From: Fonsecaea monophora | Lineage: Eukaryota > Ascomycota > Eurotiomycetes > Chaetothyriales > Herpotrichiellaceae | Length of the DNA: 64,000 nt | Assembly (NCBI RefSeq): GCF_001642475.1 | Contig: NW_019173939.1 | Span: 434,001 to 498,000, forward strand | Reading direction: 5' to 3' | Part shown: piece by piece, positions 1 through 11,195 of the stretch | Layout of the letters: each line of letters begins with the position of its first letter | Position numbering within the stretch: the stretch's first letter is position 1 | The notes under the pieces: model-generated | Told to the model about the DNA's origin: nothing | The model's input: the letters and a program-made list of their open reading frames with translations, nothing else | Databases searched by the model: none | Program-made: the position numbers and the translations under genes

Positions 1-225
1 TCGGTCACTTCCGTCTCCACCGCCGCTGCTGTGGTTAAAACTTCCCTGATGGCTACTTCTTCGACCGTTCTTGTGCGCACGCTTGTGGTGCCAGTTCCCT
101 CCCCCTCCCCGTCCGGCGCGGATGTTGTAGATGTGCACGGGAACGGCGCAGATGGCTGCGATGGAGAGAGCCACACGGACGAGTTGGCCGCCGCCTTCGA
201 GGGTGGATCCGTCGAGGGCGAGCAT
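1..225 (-). CDS. RNA 3'-terminal phosphate cyclase, 5' end only
   Basis: The reverse strand opens at 225 with MLALDGSTLEGGGQ followed by LVRVALS and an IRAGR motif. This is the N-terminal signature of RNA 3'-terminal phosphate cyclases, which convert a 3'-phosphate on RNA to a 2',3'-cyclic phosphate using ATP. The frame stays open to the left edge, so only about 75 residues are visible and the catalytic histidine region is missing. Directly after IRAGR, where family members usually run into a basic GL..QH segment, there is a Gly-, His- and Ser-rich low-complexity stretch, probably a fungal insertion. The family call is secure; the exon structure beyond the edge is unknown. Confidence 0.8.
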   Translation of the reverse strand, partial: MLALDGSTLEGGGQLVRVALSIAAICAVPVHIYNIRAGRGGGGNWHHKRAHKNGRRSSHQGSFNHSSGGGDGSDR

Positions 226-811
226 TTTCTGTTTCAATGATCAGAATCAGAGGAGAATGGGTCGACCTTGGTCCCGACGAATAATGCTGACTGCTACTCT
301 GGACGATGGGTTGGCGGTTATGTTGGTTACAAAGTGTGCGAGTGTGTGTAAAAGGGACAGCCTTGCCAACAACTATTATCGAGTACAGTTCCGACCTGGC
401 TGAGCATGAGATTGACAAGAAAGGAGCCCGAGTGAGTGCGAGTCCAGATTAGGTGGTTTCCCATACACCGCCCCCATCTCATCCTGATCCTGACTCTTAG
501 ATGCCAGATGCTCAGCCTCGTGGCTTTTGGCCCCCCCGTACTACCTAGAAACTACGAGGCACTAAAGCTTTAGCAAGGCACTAGGCACCCGGACCGCACC
601 GCCTTACATCGCAAGAGGTAATTACTGGGGCATCTCATGCATATTTGAGTCATCTCTAGTCATATACTCTGTAGTGTTTCAGTGTTTGACACGAGGCAGG
701 CTTCCGCCTTCCCACCTCGACTCCATTTCCTCTCTCCGGTGATCACCATGATATACAAGAGACGCCGGTATTTGTCTTTTCGGATGAGCTCCTCGATTCT
801 GTCATACCAAC
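226..811. other. Intergenic, divergent promoters
   Basis: This stretch lies between the start of the cyclase gene (reverse) and the start of the F-box gene (forward). It should contain both promoters. I see no conserved coding sequence, RNA gene or repeat in it. Confidence 0.6.
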
Positions 812-2503
812 ATGGCCGATGCGCAGCCGCAATGTCGGCTGATGAATCTTCCGGTGGATGTCCATCAGATGATCGTAAAGTCATTGGACCTACCAGATAT
901 TTTATTTCCTCCTGCATACCGACAAGAGCGCATCAATGGTATTCCGACGGGCGAGAATAATTTCGACGACCAGCATGCAAAGTACTATGGCACTGATCGC
1001 AACAATAAGGACCACCCAGGCGCCTACGCCCTTTTGCATTGGAGCTCGACTTGCCGCTTCTATCGACGGCATTTTGAAGCTCGCATTCTTCGCCATGTCG
1101 TGCTTCGAACTCATCTGAAGTCGATCGAATCAATAGAAACTCTCTCTCGGACACCACGATGGCGACATGTAAAGAATTTGGTCGTATGCAATACCCTTGC
1201 GACATTGAGTCAAAGCGCCAGAGACGCGTACACGGAACGGTCTCGTGATATTGAATACGAAGACGACGACGTCTTGTCACACTGGCCCGAATTTCCGCTG
1301 ACACGTCTCTCTGCGCTCCTATCGAACCTGCCGCCCAACTTGGAGGCGCTCACCCTCGATTTCCCCTGGCACTGGATCGACATGGTGGACAGCTGCATGG
1401 AATTCAGTGCTACCGGGGATTTTGGGCGCATGATCCTTGTTATTCTACGCGGAATATGCCAGAACAACCTCGCAGCCAAGGCCAGTTTCACACTCAGACT
1501 GGTCAATCTTCCAAAAGGAAGCACAGAGTGCACCCCCCAAGGGTGCCATGGTCTGAAGAGTCTACTTAATTGTGTGACAGACTGCCAGATCTCATTGGCT
1601 CATTGGAACAATGGAGCAGGCTGGGAGCAGAACAGGGTCATGGACATGGAGAGCTTCACCAGAAGCCTGGGGCCAACTTTTATCCAGCACTTGACAAATG
1701 TCGAAACACTCGAGCTTCGGGCCAATTATTCTTGCCCTATCGGTCTGGCTCCGGGATGTGGTCATCTCGGTCTGTAAAAAATAAATCACTCTGTCAAAAA
1801 CATTATCGTTTGCATCAAGCTGGCTGACCCCCTTCTTCGAGCAGATTTTCCCCAGCTCTCTCATGGTCTTCGGTTCCATCACCTTCGAAAGCTCACACTC
1901 GACCACTTCTTCATCGACGATCCGCTGATGGCATTCGTGACCTTGCAAAGTCCGAATCTGGAGCATTTGACGCTGCTCAGCTGTGGTGCCAGCGGCCCCA
2001 ATACATCGTCCGAAGTGGCCGATCCGCCGACATGGGCCGAATTCTTCACGCGCCTCAATACAGGTGCCACGAACCTCCGGTCCCTGTCACTGCGACATAC
2101 ATACCCCAACAGCGGTTTGCTTGACATGGACACACAGGGCGAAAAGTCCGACGACATCAAATTAGCCCATGCTGCACTGGAACACCAGGCCTCGCAGCAG
2201 CATATTACCAGCGCAAGGGATTGGGCGCGTCGGAAACAGGTCCTGCCCCACCACATCCTCGATGATAAATATGGCATCTTGTTCGACGACCAAGACGAGA
2301 ACGCGGCGCGCTTCTTGCAGGGCGACGACCACCGTGCTCTGTTGGCGTTGTGGGATGCCATGGAGTCAAGAGGCGGCGAGGGCGTCATCTACCTCCCTCC
2401 CTCCCTCACCCCTCCACTAGATGGATCATCCGAGGTATCATTCTGCGATACTTTTCTTTGTCTCTCTCTCTGCACTGATATCGAACCTTGGTCGCTGACT
2501 TGA
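812..2503 (+). CDS. F-box/LRR-like protein
   Basis: Exons 812-1769 and 1845-2503 give a 538-aa protein. The N-terminus has an F-box-like pattern (LMNLPVDVHQMIVKSL, about residues 10-25), followed by leucine-rich segments such as LSNLPPNLEALTLDF, VETLELRANY and LRKLTLDHFF, as in fungal F-box/LRR substrate receptors of SCF ubiquitin ligases. The 75-nt intron is inferred: the first exon's frame meets TAA at 1775, the same frame resumes with good leucine-rich sequence, and a GCTGAC branch-like site sits before the GCAG acceptor at 1844. The donor GTCTGT is weak, so the junction could be off by a few codons. The last 40 or so residues are low complexity and the true 3' end is uncertain. Its target is unknown. 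Confidence 0.65.
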
Positions 2504-2836
2504 CCTTTCTGAAATCCAGTTGACTGACTGACCGCCTTTGAACAAGGTGTAGTTAACAGTCTTGCTTCCCCTCCCACTACAAGCTGTTGTTCCCTCAAGA
2601 TAGTGCGGGTAACGGAGATTGAGCTTAGGGTTTCTCTCCGTTTCAAGGACACAAGATGTCCGGGTCCGAGTACCAGGCAGACAGACGCTTGAGGCTCATT
2701 GGGGGACACCGGCACTGGATAGAAATGTTCGTACAATATTCTCTTATATCACCGATATCGTTACACAGGTTTACAAAGTACAAGGGCCGAGAATATACAA
2801 GTATCGACAGAACTCCATAGACTTTCACGTCCTCCT

Positions 2837-4368
2837 TCAGGTGGCGATGGTAAAGACCTGGCTGGGATCGTCGCTGCAAGTCACCTGGTCAAGTCTGCCC
2901 GTCGCGTCCGCCGCTAGACACACCGACCCGGCGCCATTCTCCGGTTGGAGTCTCAGACTGGTCTCGCCCGCGGTAAAGGTGAAGAGCTGGCTGTTGGTGA
3001 CTTGGCCACCGCCATCCGCGCGTCCGCCACAACTGAACATGATCACCGTGTCCCCGGCAGCTCTGCGGGGGTCGAAGTTCAAACATCCCTGCGTCAGGGT
3101 GCTGACGATCAAGGCCGAGTTCGGCTGGTCATTGTGCACGCCCGCGGTGATGATGTCGAAGCTCTGGTTGGGGCTACCGTCGCACGGCTGCAGCACGATC
3201 GGGATCAGGTTCTCGCGGAAGTCGCCTGCCGTGGGGTCGATGAAGAGGCAGAGCCCCGACGACGATTTGAGCGAGACGGATGAGAAGGCTCGCGTGGCCG
3301 TGTCGTCGCGCGGATTCGCCTCTGCGACTGCAGAGGGGTCGAGGACGCCGCCGGCACGAGACACGGAGATTATAGAGGCGGAAGCCGTCGACGTCGCGCT
3401 CTCGGCGACGGTAGGTGGCGATGTAGTCGAGACGACGAGCGCTGCTGTGCTTGATATGGCAGACACAGAGACGGTAGACGCAGGGGTGGTAGATGCTGGT
3501 GGTGGTGGCGTTGCTCCACACTCGCTCGCCGGTGTCGTCGACGATGTCGCAGCCACATCGGTGGGGGTGGCAGCGTCAACCTCGCGAAAAGTGAAGGATT
3601 GATCAGGATCGGCCGTGTTGCAGGCTGCGATGTCGACAACAGCTCCGCTGACGGCCAAGCAGCTTCCAGGTGCATTTTCGGGGGTCAAGGCAAGCGGGCC
3701 AGCACCGCCGCTGAAGGGGAACAGCTGCGAGTTTGTCACCTGGCCACCTAACGCACATGGTCAATCGAGGCTCACAGTAACGGTGTGCTTGGAGTTCCAA
3801 GACTTACTGCCATCGGCACGACCACCGCAAGAGAACAAAAGAACCTGGTTTCCAGCGGCACGACGAGGGTCGAAGTTGAAGCAAGCCTGCGTCTGTAAGG
3901 GTTCAAGCAAGGAGTCAGCCCAAGGTTTGCAGGTGATAACGAGGCTCGACTTGCCAGCGTGCTAACAATCAGCATCGTCCCGGGCTGGTCGTCATGTTTT
4001 CCAGCGGTGATGACATCCCATTGCTGTCCAGTGCTACCGTCGCAGGCAGCGACTTGGATCGGGGTCAAGTTGGCACGGAAATCGCCAGACAGCTCGTCGA
4101 CAAAGAGGCACTGGCCGTCTGAAGTCTATGGCCAGTTTGAGTCAGCCAATCAACATGAAAAGGTCGTTCGCAGGCGACTGTCCAGATGTTGTTGCGAACA
4201 TACCTTGATCGGAACCCCCGAGAAGGCTCTCGTGGCCGTGTCGTCGCGCTGTTGGGCTTCCTCGAAAGACGCTTGGTCCAGCGAAGTCACAGTGCGTTTC
4301 TCGGCGACAGGAAGCGCGGCACTGAACGACGCGCCGCCGAGAAACAAGGTGTAAAGAATGGATCTCAT
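2837..4368 (-). CDS. Secreted tandem beta-trefoil (ricin B-like) lectin
   Basis: Four exons (4368-4204, 4125-3955, 3892-3808, 3747-2837) give 443 aa in one consistent frame. A hydrophobic signal peptide (MRSILYTLFLGGASFSAALP) is followed by a Kex2-like KR. Two homologous domains of about 130 aa follow. Each begins with RDDTATRAFS and contains a CLF.D...GDFR segment, DNA coding for STLTQ.C.NFDPRRAAG, a FSCGGRADG segment, and QxW/QxF-type motifs (TGQQWDVI, PNQSFDII, DQSFTF, SQVFTI) typical of R-type lectin trefoils. A Ser/Thr/Pro-rich linker of about 80 residues joins them, as in secreted O-glycosylated proteins. The second intron (3893-3954) has a GC donor (GCAAGT); the choice is fixed by the duplicated domain, where the same STLTQ codons are uninterrupted. 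The likely role is extracellular carbohydrate binding; the ligand is unknown. Confidence 0.75.
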
Positions 4369-5651
4369 GGCGCTGCTATACACAAAGTTGGGAGTATCGT
4401 ATACGATTGAATCACCCGATGGCCAATGAAACGAATGGAATGGAAACCCGATCAACAGGTGCTGCAAAGAATGAACGAACGAATGAATGATGTGTGACGA
4501 GAGACCGGCTCGAAAATGAATTGAAAGAAAACGAATGAACACGCTTGTCGAACAAGAAAAAGACGACCCTCACATTCACATCGTCCTCTTCATGTTATAT
4601 ACTCGAAAGGTATATTTTCCCCCATGGGAGTATCGAGCACCTGGCCTGACCTGACCTAGCATATCACGCCTATGTACATGGGTGCCAGGGTGCCAAAGGG
4701 CCTAGCCTAGGTACTGTATTTACCGAGTACGACTCACGGGACCGCGCAATCTTGGAAAGACTCCCGAGTACCAAGCCATCTCCACTGGGTGCACGCCGCA
4801 TGCAGCATCGTTGCGCGCACAACCCCGGACGAAATCTCAATGGGGGGGGACAGGGGGATGGACATACCGTGTATTGTGTAACGATCTGGCGTTTGACGAG
4901 ACAGAGTGTGTAGGGGCTAGGGAGGAATTAGTACGATACCTACCGAGTACGAGGTACTCCTAGGAAGGTAGGTATGGAGTTGGGACGGAGGAGGTAGTTA
5001 GGGACTCGGTATAATTGCCTGGACAGGTATAGACAAAGAGCTGTACTCGGTAGGTACCTCCTTCAGGGCCTTGGGGCCTCAGGCTCAGGGGCTTCGCCGC
5101 CAGCCAGGAGGAAGGCGCGTTACATGTCACAGATACTGTTTCGCCACCACGTTTCAAGCACGAACAAATCCCACTAACCATTCCCATCCTAGCCCTATAT
5201 CCTAGCCCCTACTTGCCTGCCCAGGTAGGTGATACTGTATTAGGCATGTACCTGGTCCGGACCTGCAGCCGTATGGTTGATGGGTACTAGGTCAAAGAAT
5301 GTCTCGCACGAGGGAAGATCGAGGGCACATAACGTCGAATAGGGGGCAGAGTTACCATATATATATATTATGGTACAATGTTAACACCACCAACAACAAC
5401 AACAAACGAGAAACGACAGAATCGAGATCTGGGACACTGGCTATCCGCCTAATTAAACCATGAAATACAGGCTCCCGAAGTGGACTTTTTCCATGTTAGA
5501 GATGAGTGGGTATATAAAAACGCAAAAGGAGAGATCGATTCGATCGGTAATCTAATAAGTAGAGTGCCCAGTTCCCCGTACCCAGTACCTGGCTCCGTAC
5601 ACGCCACAGCTTTTCTCGCCTGACTGACTGGCTGACTGATTGACGCCTTGC
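4369..5651. other. Intergenic
   Basis: No gene is visible. The stretch holds many short GTAC/GAGTAC-type and TAGGTA-type simple repeats, a G run near 4842 and a short TA run near 5358. It should contain the lectin gene promoter and the monooxygenase 3' UTR. Confidence 0.6.
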
Positions 5652-7085
5652 TTACATCCTCCCTCGCTCGTTCGCTCGCTCGCCTACTGAGCTCTCAAAA
5701 CTCTCTCCTGTTCTCTCCGCTTTCTCCAAGGCAGGATACTCGGGCAACTGCCACTGGTGCGTGTCGCTGAACAACCCCAACTTCTGGTCCAGCCGAAGGT
5801 ACGCGGCGACTTTGGCGAGGAGAAGCAGGATCCAAATCCCCAGTTTCGATCGGGGGAAGCTGAGGAGGCCGATTCTCTCGGAGCCGCCGTGCATCGCTGT
5901 CGCTGCGGGGCGGAATTTGGTCTCGTAGTTCTTGGCTGCTTGGATCACCACGCTCGCTATTGCTGTCGTTGGCGCTGTCGCTGTCGCTGGTGCTGCTTTT
6001 GCTGGTGCCGGTTCTTCCGCTGTGGATGTCGACGACAAGGAACTACTCTTCTCGGCAGACAGCGTCGCAATCTCTCCCGCCAGGATATATGGCCCGATCA
6101 TACCCCATGTCGATCCCAGACCCCCGGCTGTCTGACAGTGTGCCGCGTCGCCGACCAGCACCACTCGCCCTTTCGACCAGGACCCCTCGGGCAGTCGCAC
6201 CTCCTCGAACGGCGTGCAGTACAGATCGTCCGCCTCGGGTTGGTTTTGCAACGCCTCCATGAAGCGATCGCACTCCCATCCGCCACCCTGGTATAAATCG
6301 GACCAAGCCTTCTTCAACTCGGCCAGATCTCCGGTCTTGTACGCCGCATCGATGGCGGCGTCCGGGCCGAGGAGGATCATGTACACGCGGGTGAGTTCCG
6401 GACAGTCCTTGCGCGTGCCGATGATGCGGGCTACGCGAGGACCCGGCAACGGACAGAACGTCGCCCGATCGGAATCTGCCGGTGTCGAGCGGATGCTGAA
6501 ATATCCAATGTACCCGCCTAGGGGGTGTCGTGGATCCGGAGCGTCTGGGCCGAGCATCGCCTTTCGTGTCTTCGACCCAGCGCCGTCGGCGCCCACGACC
6601 AGATCAAAGTCCTCGGTGCGCCCGTCGTGGAACCGCACGTGGACCTTGCCGTTGGGATCGCTCTCTTCATCCTGTGTGAAGCTGTCGACTGTCGTGTTGT
6701 ACAAGTGCTGCACATTCGGGCGGCCCTCTGTGAGCCGGTACAGGATCCGCACCAGGTCGCCACGCATGATCTCAAACTCGGACGTGAAACTCTGCTTCCC
6801 GGCCCCGTTCTGCGTCGCAGGGAGGAAGGCCTGTGTCCGGCCTTTGACGTCGATAAACTGCGCACCCGGTTCATGCACGCAGGCCTCGCGCACGGCGGCC
6901 TCGATGCCCATCTTCCGCATCATGGCCACTCCTTGCGCGCGGATGTCGACCTGTTGTCCCGACGCGCGCATCCGGGGCGATCGCTCGATAAGGGTGATGT
7001 TGGCGCCGATGCGTGCAAGCCAGAAGGCGAGGGCTGGCCCTGAAATACCGCCGCCGATGATGAGGACTTTTAGGGGCGCCATCAT
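5652..7085 (-). CDS. FAD-dependent monooxygenase (PHBH fold)
   Basis: A single-exon 477-aa flavoprotein of the aromatic-ring hydroxylase type. The N-terminal Rossmann dinucleotide motif is at residues 9-16 (IIGGGISG), the DG motif reads VVGADGAGSKTR near residue 165, and the GD motif reads GRVVLVGDAAHC near residue 315. These three sites bind FAD and NAD(P)H in class A flavoprotein monooxygenases. A low-complexity Ala/Ser/Thr insertion (AEEPAPAKAAPATAT region) lies after the GD motif, and a hydrophobic stretch (LGIWILLLLAKVAAYL) near the C-terminus may associate with membrane. The substrate cannot be read from sequence; such enzymes occur both in aromatic degradation and in secondary metabolism, but no biosynthetic core gene lies nearby. 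Two Met codons open the frame; either could be the start. Confidence 0.85.
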   Translation of the reverse strand: MMAPLKVLIIGGGISGPALAFWLARIGANITLIERSPRMRASGQQVDIRAQGVAMMRKMGIEAAVREACVHEPGAQFIDVKGRTQAFLPATQNGAGKQSFTSEFEIMRGDLVRILYRLTEGRPNVQHLYNTTVDSFTQDEESDPNGKVHVRFHDGRTEDFDLVVGADGAGSKTRKAMLGPDAPDPRHPLGGYIGYFSIRSTPADSDRATFCPLPGPRVARIIGTRKDCPELTRVYMILLGPDAAIDAAYKTGDLAELKKAWSDLYQGGGWECDRFMEALQNQPEADDLYCTPFEEVRLPEGSWSKGRVVLVGDAAHCQTAGGLGSTWGMIGPYILAGEIATLSAEKSSSLSSTSTAEEPAPAKAAPATATAPTTAIASVVIQAAKNYETKFRPAATAMHGGSERIGLLSFPRSKLGIWILLLLAKVAAYLRLDQKLGLFSDTHQWQLPEYPALEKAERTGESFESSVGERANERGRM

Positions 7086-8123
7086 GGTTGGTGGTGGTGA
7101 CTTTTTCCGGCTGTGTCTTTTTCTTTATTCCTGGCCTGGGAGAAACAGGTCCAGGAGAGCATGTATCTGTTATGTATGGACGTATGTATTCTGTCGGGGA
7201 CCGGAGGAACTGTATGCGCCGCTCGTCAATATGTGGTCATTGGATCATATGCTTCAGAGGTAGTGAGTGAGTGGCCTTGAATGTTTCTCTCCTTTTGTGT
7301 AGCAACACAGGTTACTTGTAAGTATCAAAGGTTTCTTGTTTTTCAGATGTCTGCCTGTCTGCACTCCTCTCCCAACATTCCCAATGACAACGGTTCATTA
7401 TATGGGCGTGCGTCGAAGACCGACTGCGTTCGGACCCGAGACGCCATCGGCCGAAAGCCAGCCACGGCCGACCAAGGCAGCGCGGGTTCCGCGGACTGCG
7501 CGAGTCCAGGAACGGGATACCTGCGAGTACATAATACTTTCTGGATCCGGCGCAATCGATTGGATCAGTTAAATCTCCGATCGGTACGCAAGAAAACTTA
7601 TAGTGGAGAACAATAACAGGTGATTGGCGTGATAAAAGCAGGGTTTTTTCGAAAGATTGGTTGACTTGTTGAAACGCTGTGCCTGGGACGGACATATGTA
7701 CGGCGCCACAGACTCACTCCTTTTTCGAGCTGAAGTCACGAAATTCCGATGTCGGAGGCTACGTTGGTGACTCGTTGTAACTGACCCATCAGCGGTTGAT
7801 ATATGGCAAGTAGCAACGGGTAGCATACATCCATCATCCTGACGTGTGGTCAAACAGGTCGTTGGACCGCGTCGGAGTCTGTGACAGGAAGCGTTGTATT
7901 ACACTGACAGAATGTTTCTGTGTTGAGACACCAAAAAGACATATAATTATGACAATCTACAAAACATCACAACCAGGGCACACATTGCGCAATATCAGGC
8001 TCCTTGACAACACGTTTTCTGGTCCAACCAGTTTGGGGGCCCGGAGGCTTTGCAGCTCACTTACTGCAAAGAGAAGCTTTCAGAGAAAGGGGGGGAGGGC
8101 AACACATCCGTCAACAAGTCCCT
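7086..8123. other. Intergenic
   Basis: No conserved gene is visible. Short open frames on both strands lack recognisable composition or motifs. Confidence 0.5.
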
Positions 8124-9043
8124 TCACCAATCTCCTTCCATAATCTTGAACATATCATCGGTGGCGTTGGCCTCCTCGACTTCATCGTCAGTATCTGAAC
8201 CGTCCTCAAAACAACCACATGGCTCATCGAAACCATCGACCTCATCGTCGAAGAAGCAGAACAGTTCGCTTGGTGAATCTGAACGGCCATCAGAGAAACT
8301 GCTCGGGTTGGGTTGGACGTGTCGGTTGACTTGAAACTTTTAGTCGACTCTGGTACATTATCTTGGCTCACAGCTTAGACTTACGAGAAAGCCTGGTGAA
8401 GAGGTTTGACAAGTCTTCAGATTCCACTGCTTTCCGCTTGCGCTCAAAAGCGGGAATGACGATCTCTTCATACCAATTCGTGTTTTCAACAAGGACTTCC
8501 CATCGCCAGTGGCCCACGATCTCCTTCTTTGTGACCTCCCACAGGCAAATGTAGTGATCTTTGTAGTATTCGTTGGTTCGGTCATAGGGGTCAGGGACAT
8601 GATAATATTCCATCTCATCACTGACATGTAGGACGGGTAGGCCGTTTCGAATTCGATTATCGGGATCGACGACGGTCAGAGTGAAGGATCCTCGACGCCG
8701 TTGGAACCACAAGTGGGCGAGGTTTTCAACTTTGGAACGTGAGGTTGTTAAATGAGATGTAGGGTGTTGGTCTCCAGTCTCGATGGTTAACGTGAATGGT
8801 CAATGATTCCTTCCGAGATTCTAACGTATCAAGTCGTTCACGCGTCGCTCTTGCCCTCATACAGCCGTCTTCATCCAGTTGGCTTCCTGAGTTATGGTCC
8901 CAAAGCCTGAGCAATGGTTGATCAAAAGTTCGGGACTGCCGGCGCCACGGATGCTGCTCCTCTTCTTCTTGGAACACAGTTGCTGATAGACGCTGGAGCA
9001 GTTTACAAACGGCAGCACGGTCAAGGGAGACCTGGTCATCCAT
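8124..9043 (-). pseudogene. Frameshifted DUF7587-like fungal gene
   Basis: Reverse-strand sequence encodes a fungal pattern I associate with DUF7587: LLRLWDHNSGSQ, then MRARATRERLDTLESRKESL, then a TPYISF segment, then after a frame change NLAHLWFQRRRGSFTLTV and a VTKKEIVGHWRW.VLVENTNW core. The frame breaks near 8735: one extra T separates the TPYISF segment from SKVENLAHLW, and the upstream frame stops soon after. A plausible intron with GTAAGT donor (about 8330-8385) leads into an acidic C-terminus (FFDDEVDGFDEPCGCFEDGS) ending at 8124. The single indel in an otherwise good frame indicates a recent pseudogene or a sequencing error. Function of the family is unknown. Upstream sequence to about 9366 is open in one frame but shows no homology I recognise. 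Confidence 0.6.
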
Positions 9044-10780
9044 TGCTAAGAGGACATTCGATAGCGATCACTGATGGGCGCACGGAATTTGGCTGCGACG
9101 ACGACAACACACCCAGATCCCCTCCTCCCCGGAACGCGGGGAAAGAAACAGGGGACTTCAGGAGGCAGCCTCAATATGACTGCTCGACCCCGCGATTCCT
9201 CACCCCCTCCCTCTCTTCCCTCCCCACTACACTTCAACTTCTCCGTGTTCCAGAATCTAATCCACTTCGTTGTGGCTTCAGACCTGTGCTGGACGTTGTA
9301 TACGGACTTCAACCAGGAATCTGGCCCAAACATTGTCACGCCTGTGAAAGGCTGTGGCTGTGGCATTAAAAGCGGTAAACGAAGGCTACGTGTTGATCCA
9401 GGGCGCAGCCTACGAGGACAGATTTTTGCCTTTGGCGAAGAAACTTGCCCACTTGAATCGTTGACCCATCTGGAATTTTGGATAGGATGGACGAGGAGCA
9501 GGAGATGTTACGATGGACCTATTCTCAAGTGATGTCGATAGTGATCACTGTTGTTGAAGTGAAAAGAGGAGGTGGCTCGTTCCAGCACCCACCAGTACTA
9601 AATCCTCGAGCAACTTTCCGACAATTTTTGCGGCTCAAAATACCACTCGCTCTTAGTCGCGGTGACTGAGACTCGAGGGTTTGTCTAGAAATTGCGTGAA
9701 ACGGGCACCATCAGAAACCGATTACCAGTGGTACCAACAGACCCGTGTAACTACTCGCATTCCCAGTCCCAGTCCCAGCCCCACTATAGTTTTGAGTTCC
9801 GACTAGGTATTCCTGACTAAATATTCTCTATGCCTGTTATAGCAAACACCAGTCTAGTTATAGATTAGTCTAGCGGGTACGTGGAAAAGGTGGTCCAGTA
9901 AGTAGTATGTAGGTTAGCATTTGACGATGTGAGCTGTGCTTTGGTGAAATCCTAGCCAATCGCTGTTCTTCAGGATGTTCTGGATCATAACTGGCTGAAC
10001 ATATATTCGTGTTGCAATTTGTAAAGTCACAAGTACCCTTTGAAAGGCCGCGAAGTTGAGCTGCCGGGTCTGCTCGACATCATTTTGAGCTCAGACATCT
10101 CTGTTATCCAAAACCGATGTTGAATTATCCTCATCTACGCCGTCTATCTTGTCCTCACTTTTTCAGAAGCGAAAGATGCCTAAAATGCGAAACTTGCAAC
10201 GGTGGATGAGGCTTTCGAAGAACTACACTGCCCTCCCAAGGCAAACCTCCGGAATAACAATTGCAAGAGCGATCTTTCAGGTAAACATGTCCATGTCTAG
10301 ACCCTGATTTTCATACGAGAATTTCGTCGCCTTTGGAAACGCCTGATTGGCTCTTCTCAAGCTCAAGGATAGGTCGCAATTTGAAGCCGAGTCCTTCATG
10401 ATGGTGACACGACGGCCGACGGAGCTTGTGTCGTAGGAGGTTACACAATGAACATGAGATCAGGCAGCTGCCTGGAGAAGCTCGGACTAATAGACACGAG
10501 CCACGCATCAGCATCCGGCCTGATGGAGGTGACTGGCGAGAAGCTAGGTTTACAAGCTCTTGTCGTGATATAAATGATATCCAAGAGGGGAGCTATCTAA
10601 CGGCCTTGTTCAATCGTTTGGAATCTGTGCACCCGTCAAGAAATATCGAAGTTCCGAGTTGCGGCTCCTTGTTATCGAAACTGGTCTCAAAAGTGGAAAG
10701 AAGTTTCCTCCCGTACGAGTCATACTCCTTGCACCGCTTCCGCGAGTACTAATGTAAAGGGAAAGTCTCAGAGACCATCA
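9044..10780. other. Intergenic
   Basis: Some open frames exist here (9074-9532, 10426-10752), but their composition is not protein-like and I recognise no motif. I see no RNA gene or clear repeat. Confidence 0.5.
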
Positions 10781-11179
10781 ATGGCAAACGCCAAGCTCTA
10801 TGTCGCGTTCTATCGACCCCGATATGGGAATTATGAGCATTGGGCCTTGAGCTTGGAAACAGATACCCAGGCCCTCATTTTCGAAGTCATAGGCGATCGC
10901 CCAGATTTCAAATGTAACCTGGTGAAGGCAAATCCAAGGAGCTCTGTGAGCTTCATCACAATGATTTTCATGGGCGAAGTTAGTTCGGGTGATATTGACA
11001 CAGTGCAGGAGGTTGCACGGACCACAAAAATCGACAATGAAACTCTGGAATGGGATTGCCAGGAATATGTGCTGGATGTGCTCGAAACTTTGGAGAGTGA
11101 ATTTGTCGTGGACCAAGACGAACAGACTTATAAGGATGCAAAGAAGGAGCTGAAGAAGAAACGGGGAGCTATCCTGTAA
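10781..11179 (+). CDS. Small uncharacterised fungal protein
   Basis: A 132-aa single-exon frame beginning MANAKLYVAFYRPRYGNYEH. It has the pattern of small fungal proteins with an N-terminal YVAFY...HWAL strand region and a later W-DCQ-YV-D-L motif (here LEWDCQEYVLDVLETLE), reminiscent of DUF6914-like or related families. I cannot assign it firmly. The C-terminus is charged (DAKKELKKKRG). No signal peptide or membrane segment is visible. It is followed 16 bp downstream by the convergent end of the APH-like gene. Confidence 0.6.
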   Translation: MANAKLYVAFYRPRYGNYEHWALSLETDTQALIFEVIGDRPDFKCNLVKANPRSSVSFITMIFMGEVSSGDIDTVQEVARTTKIDNETLEWDCQEYVLDVLETLESEFVVDQDEQTYKDAKKELKKKRGAIL

Positions 11180-11195
11180 TCATGTAATAGTATGC

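Noticed and set aside
9074..9532. 152-codon forward frame
   Set aside because: No conserved pattern; overlaps the upstream region of the DUF7587-like remnant.
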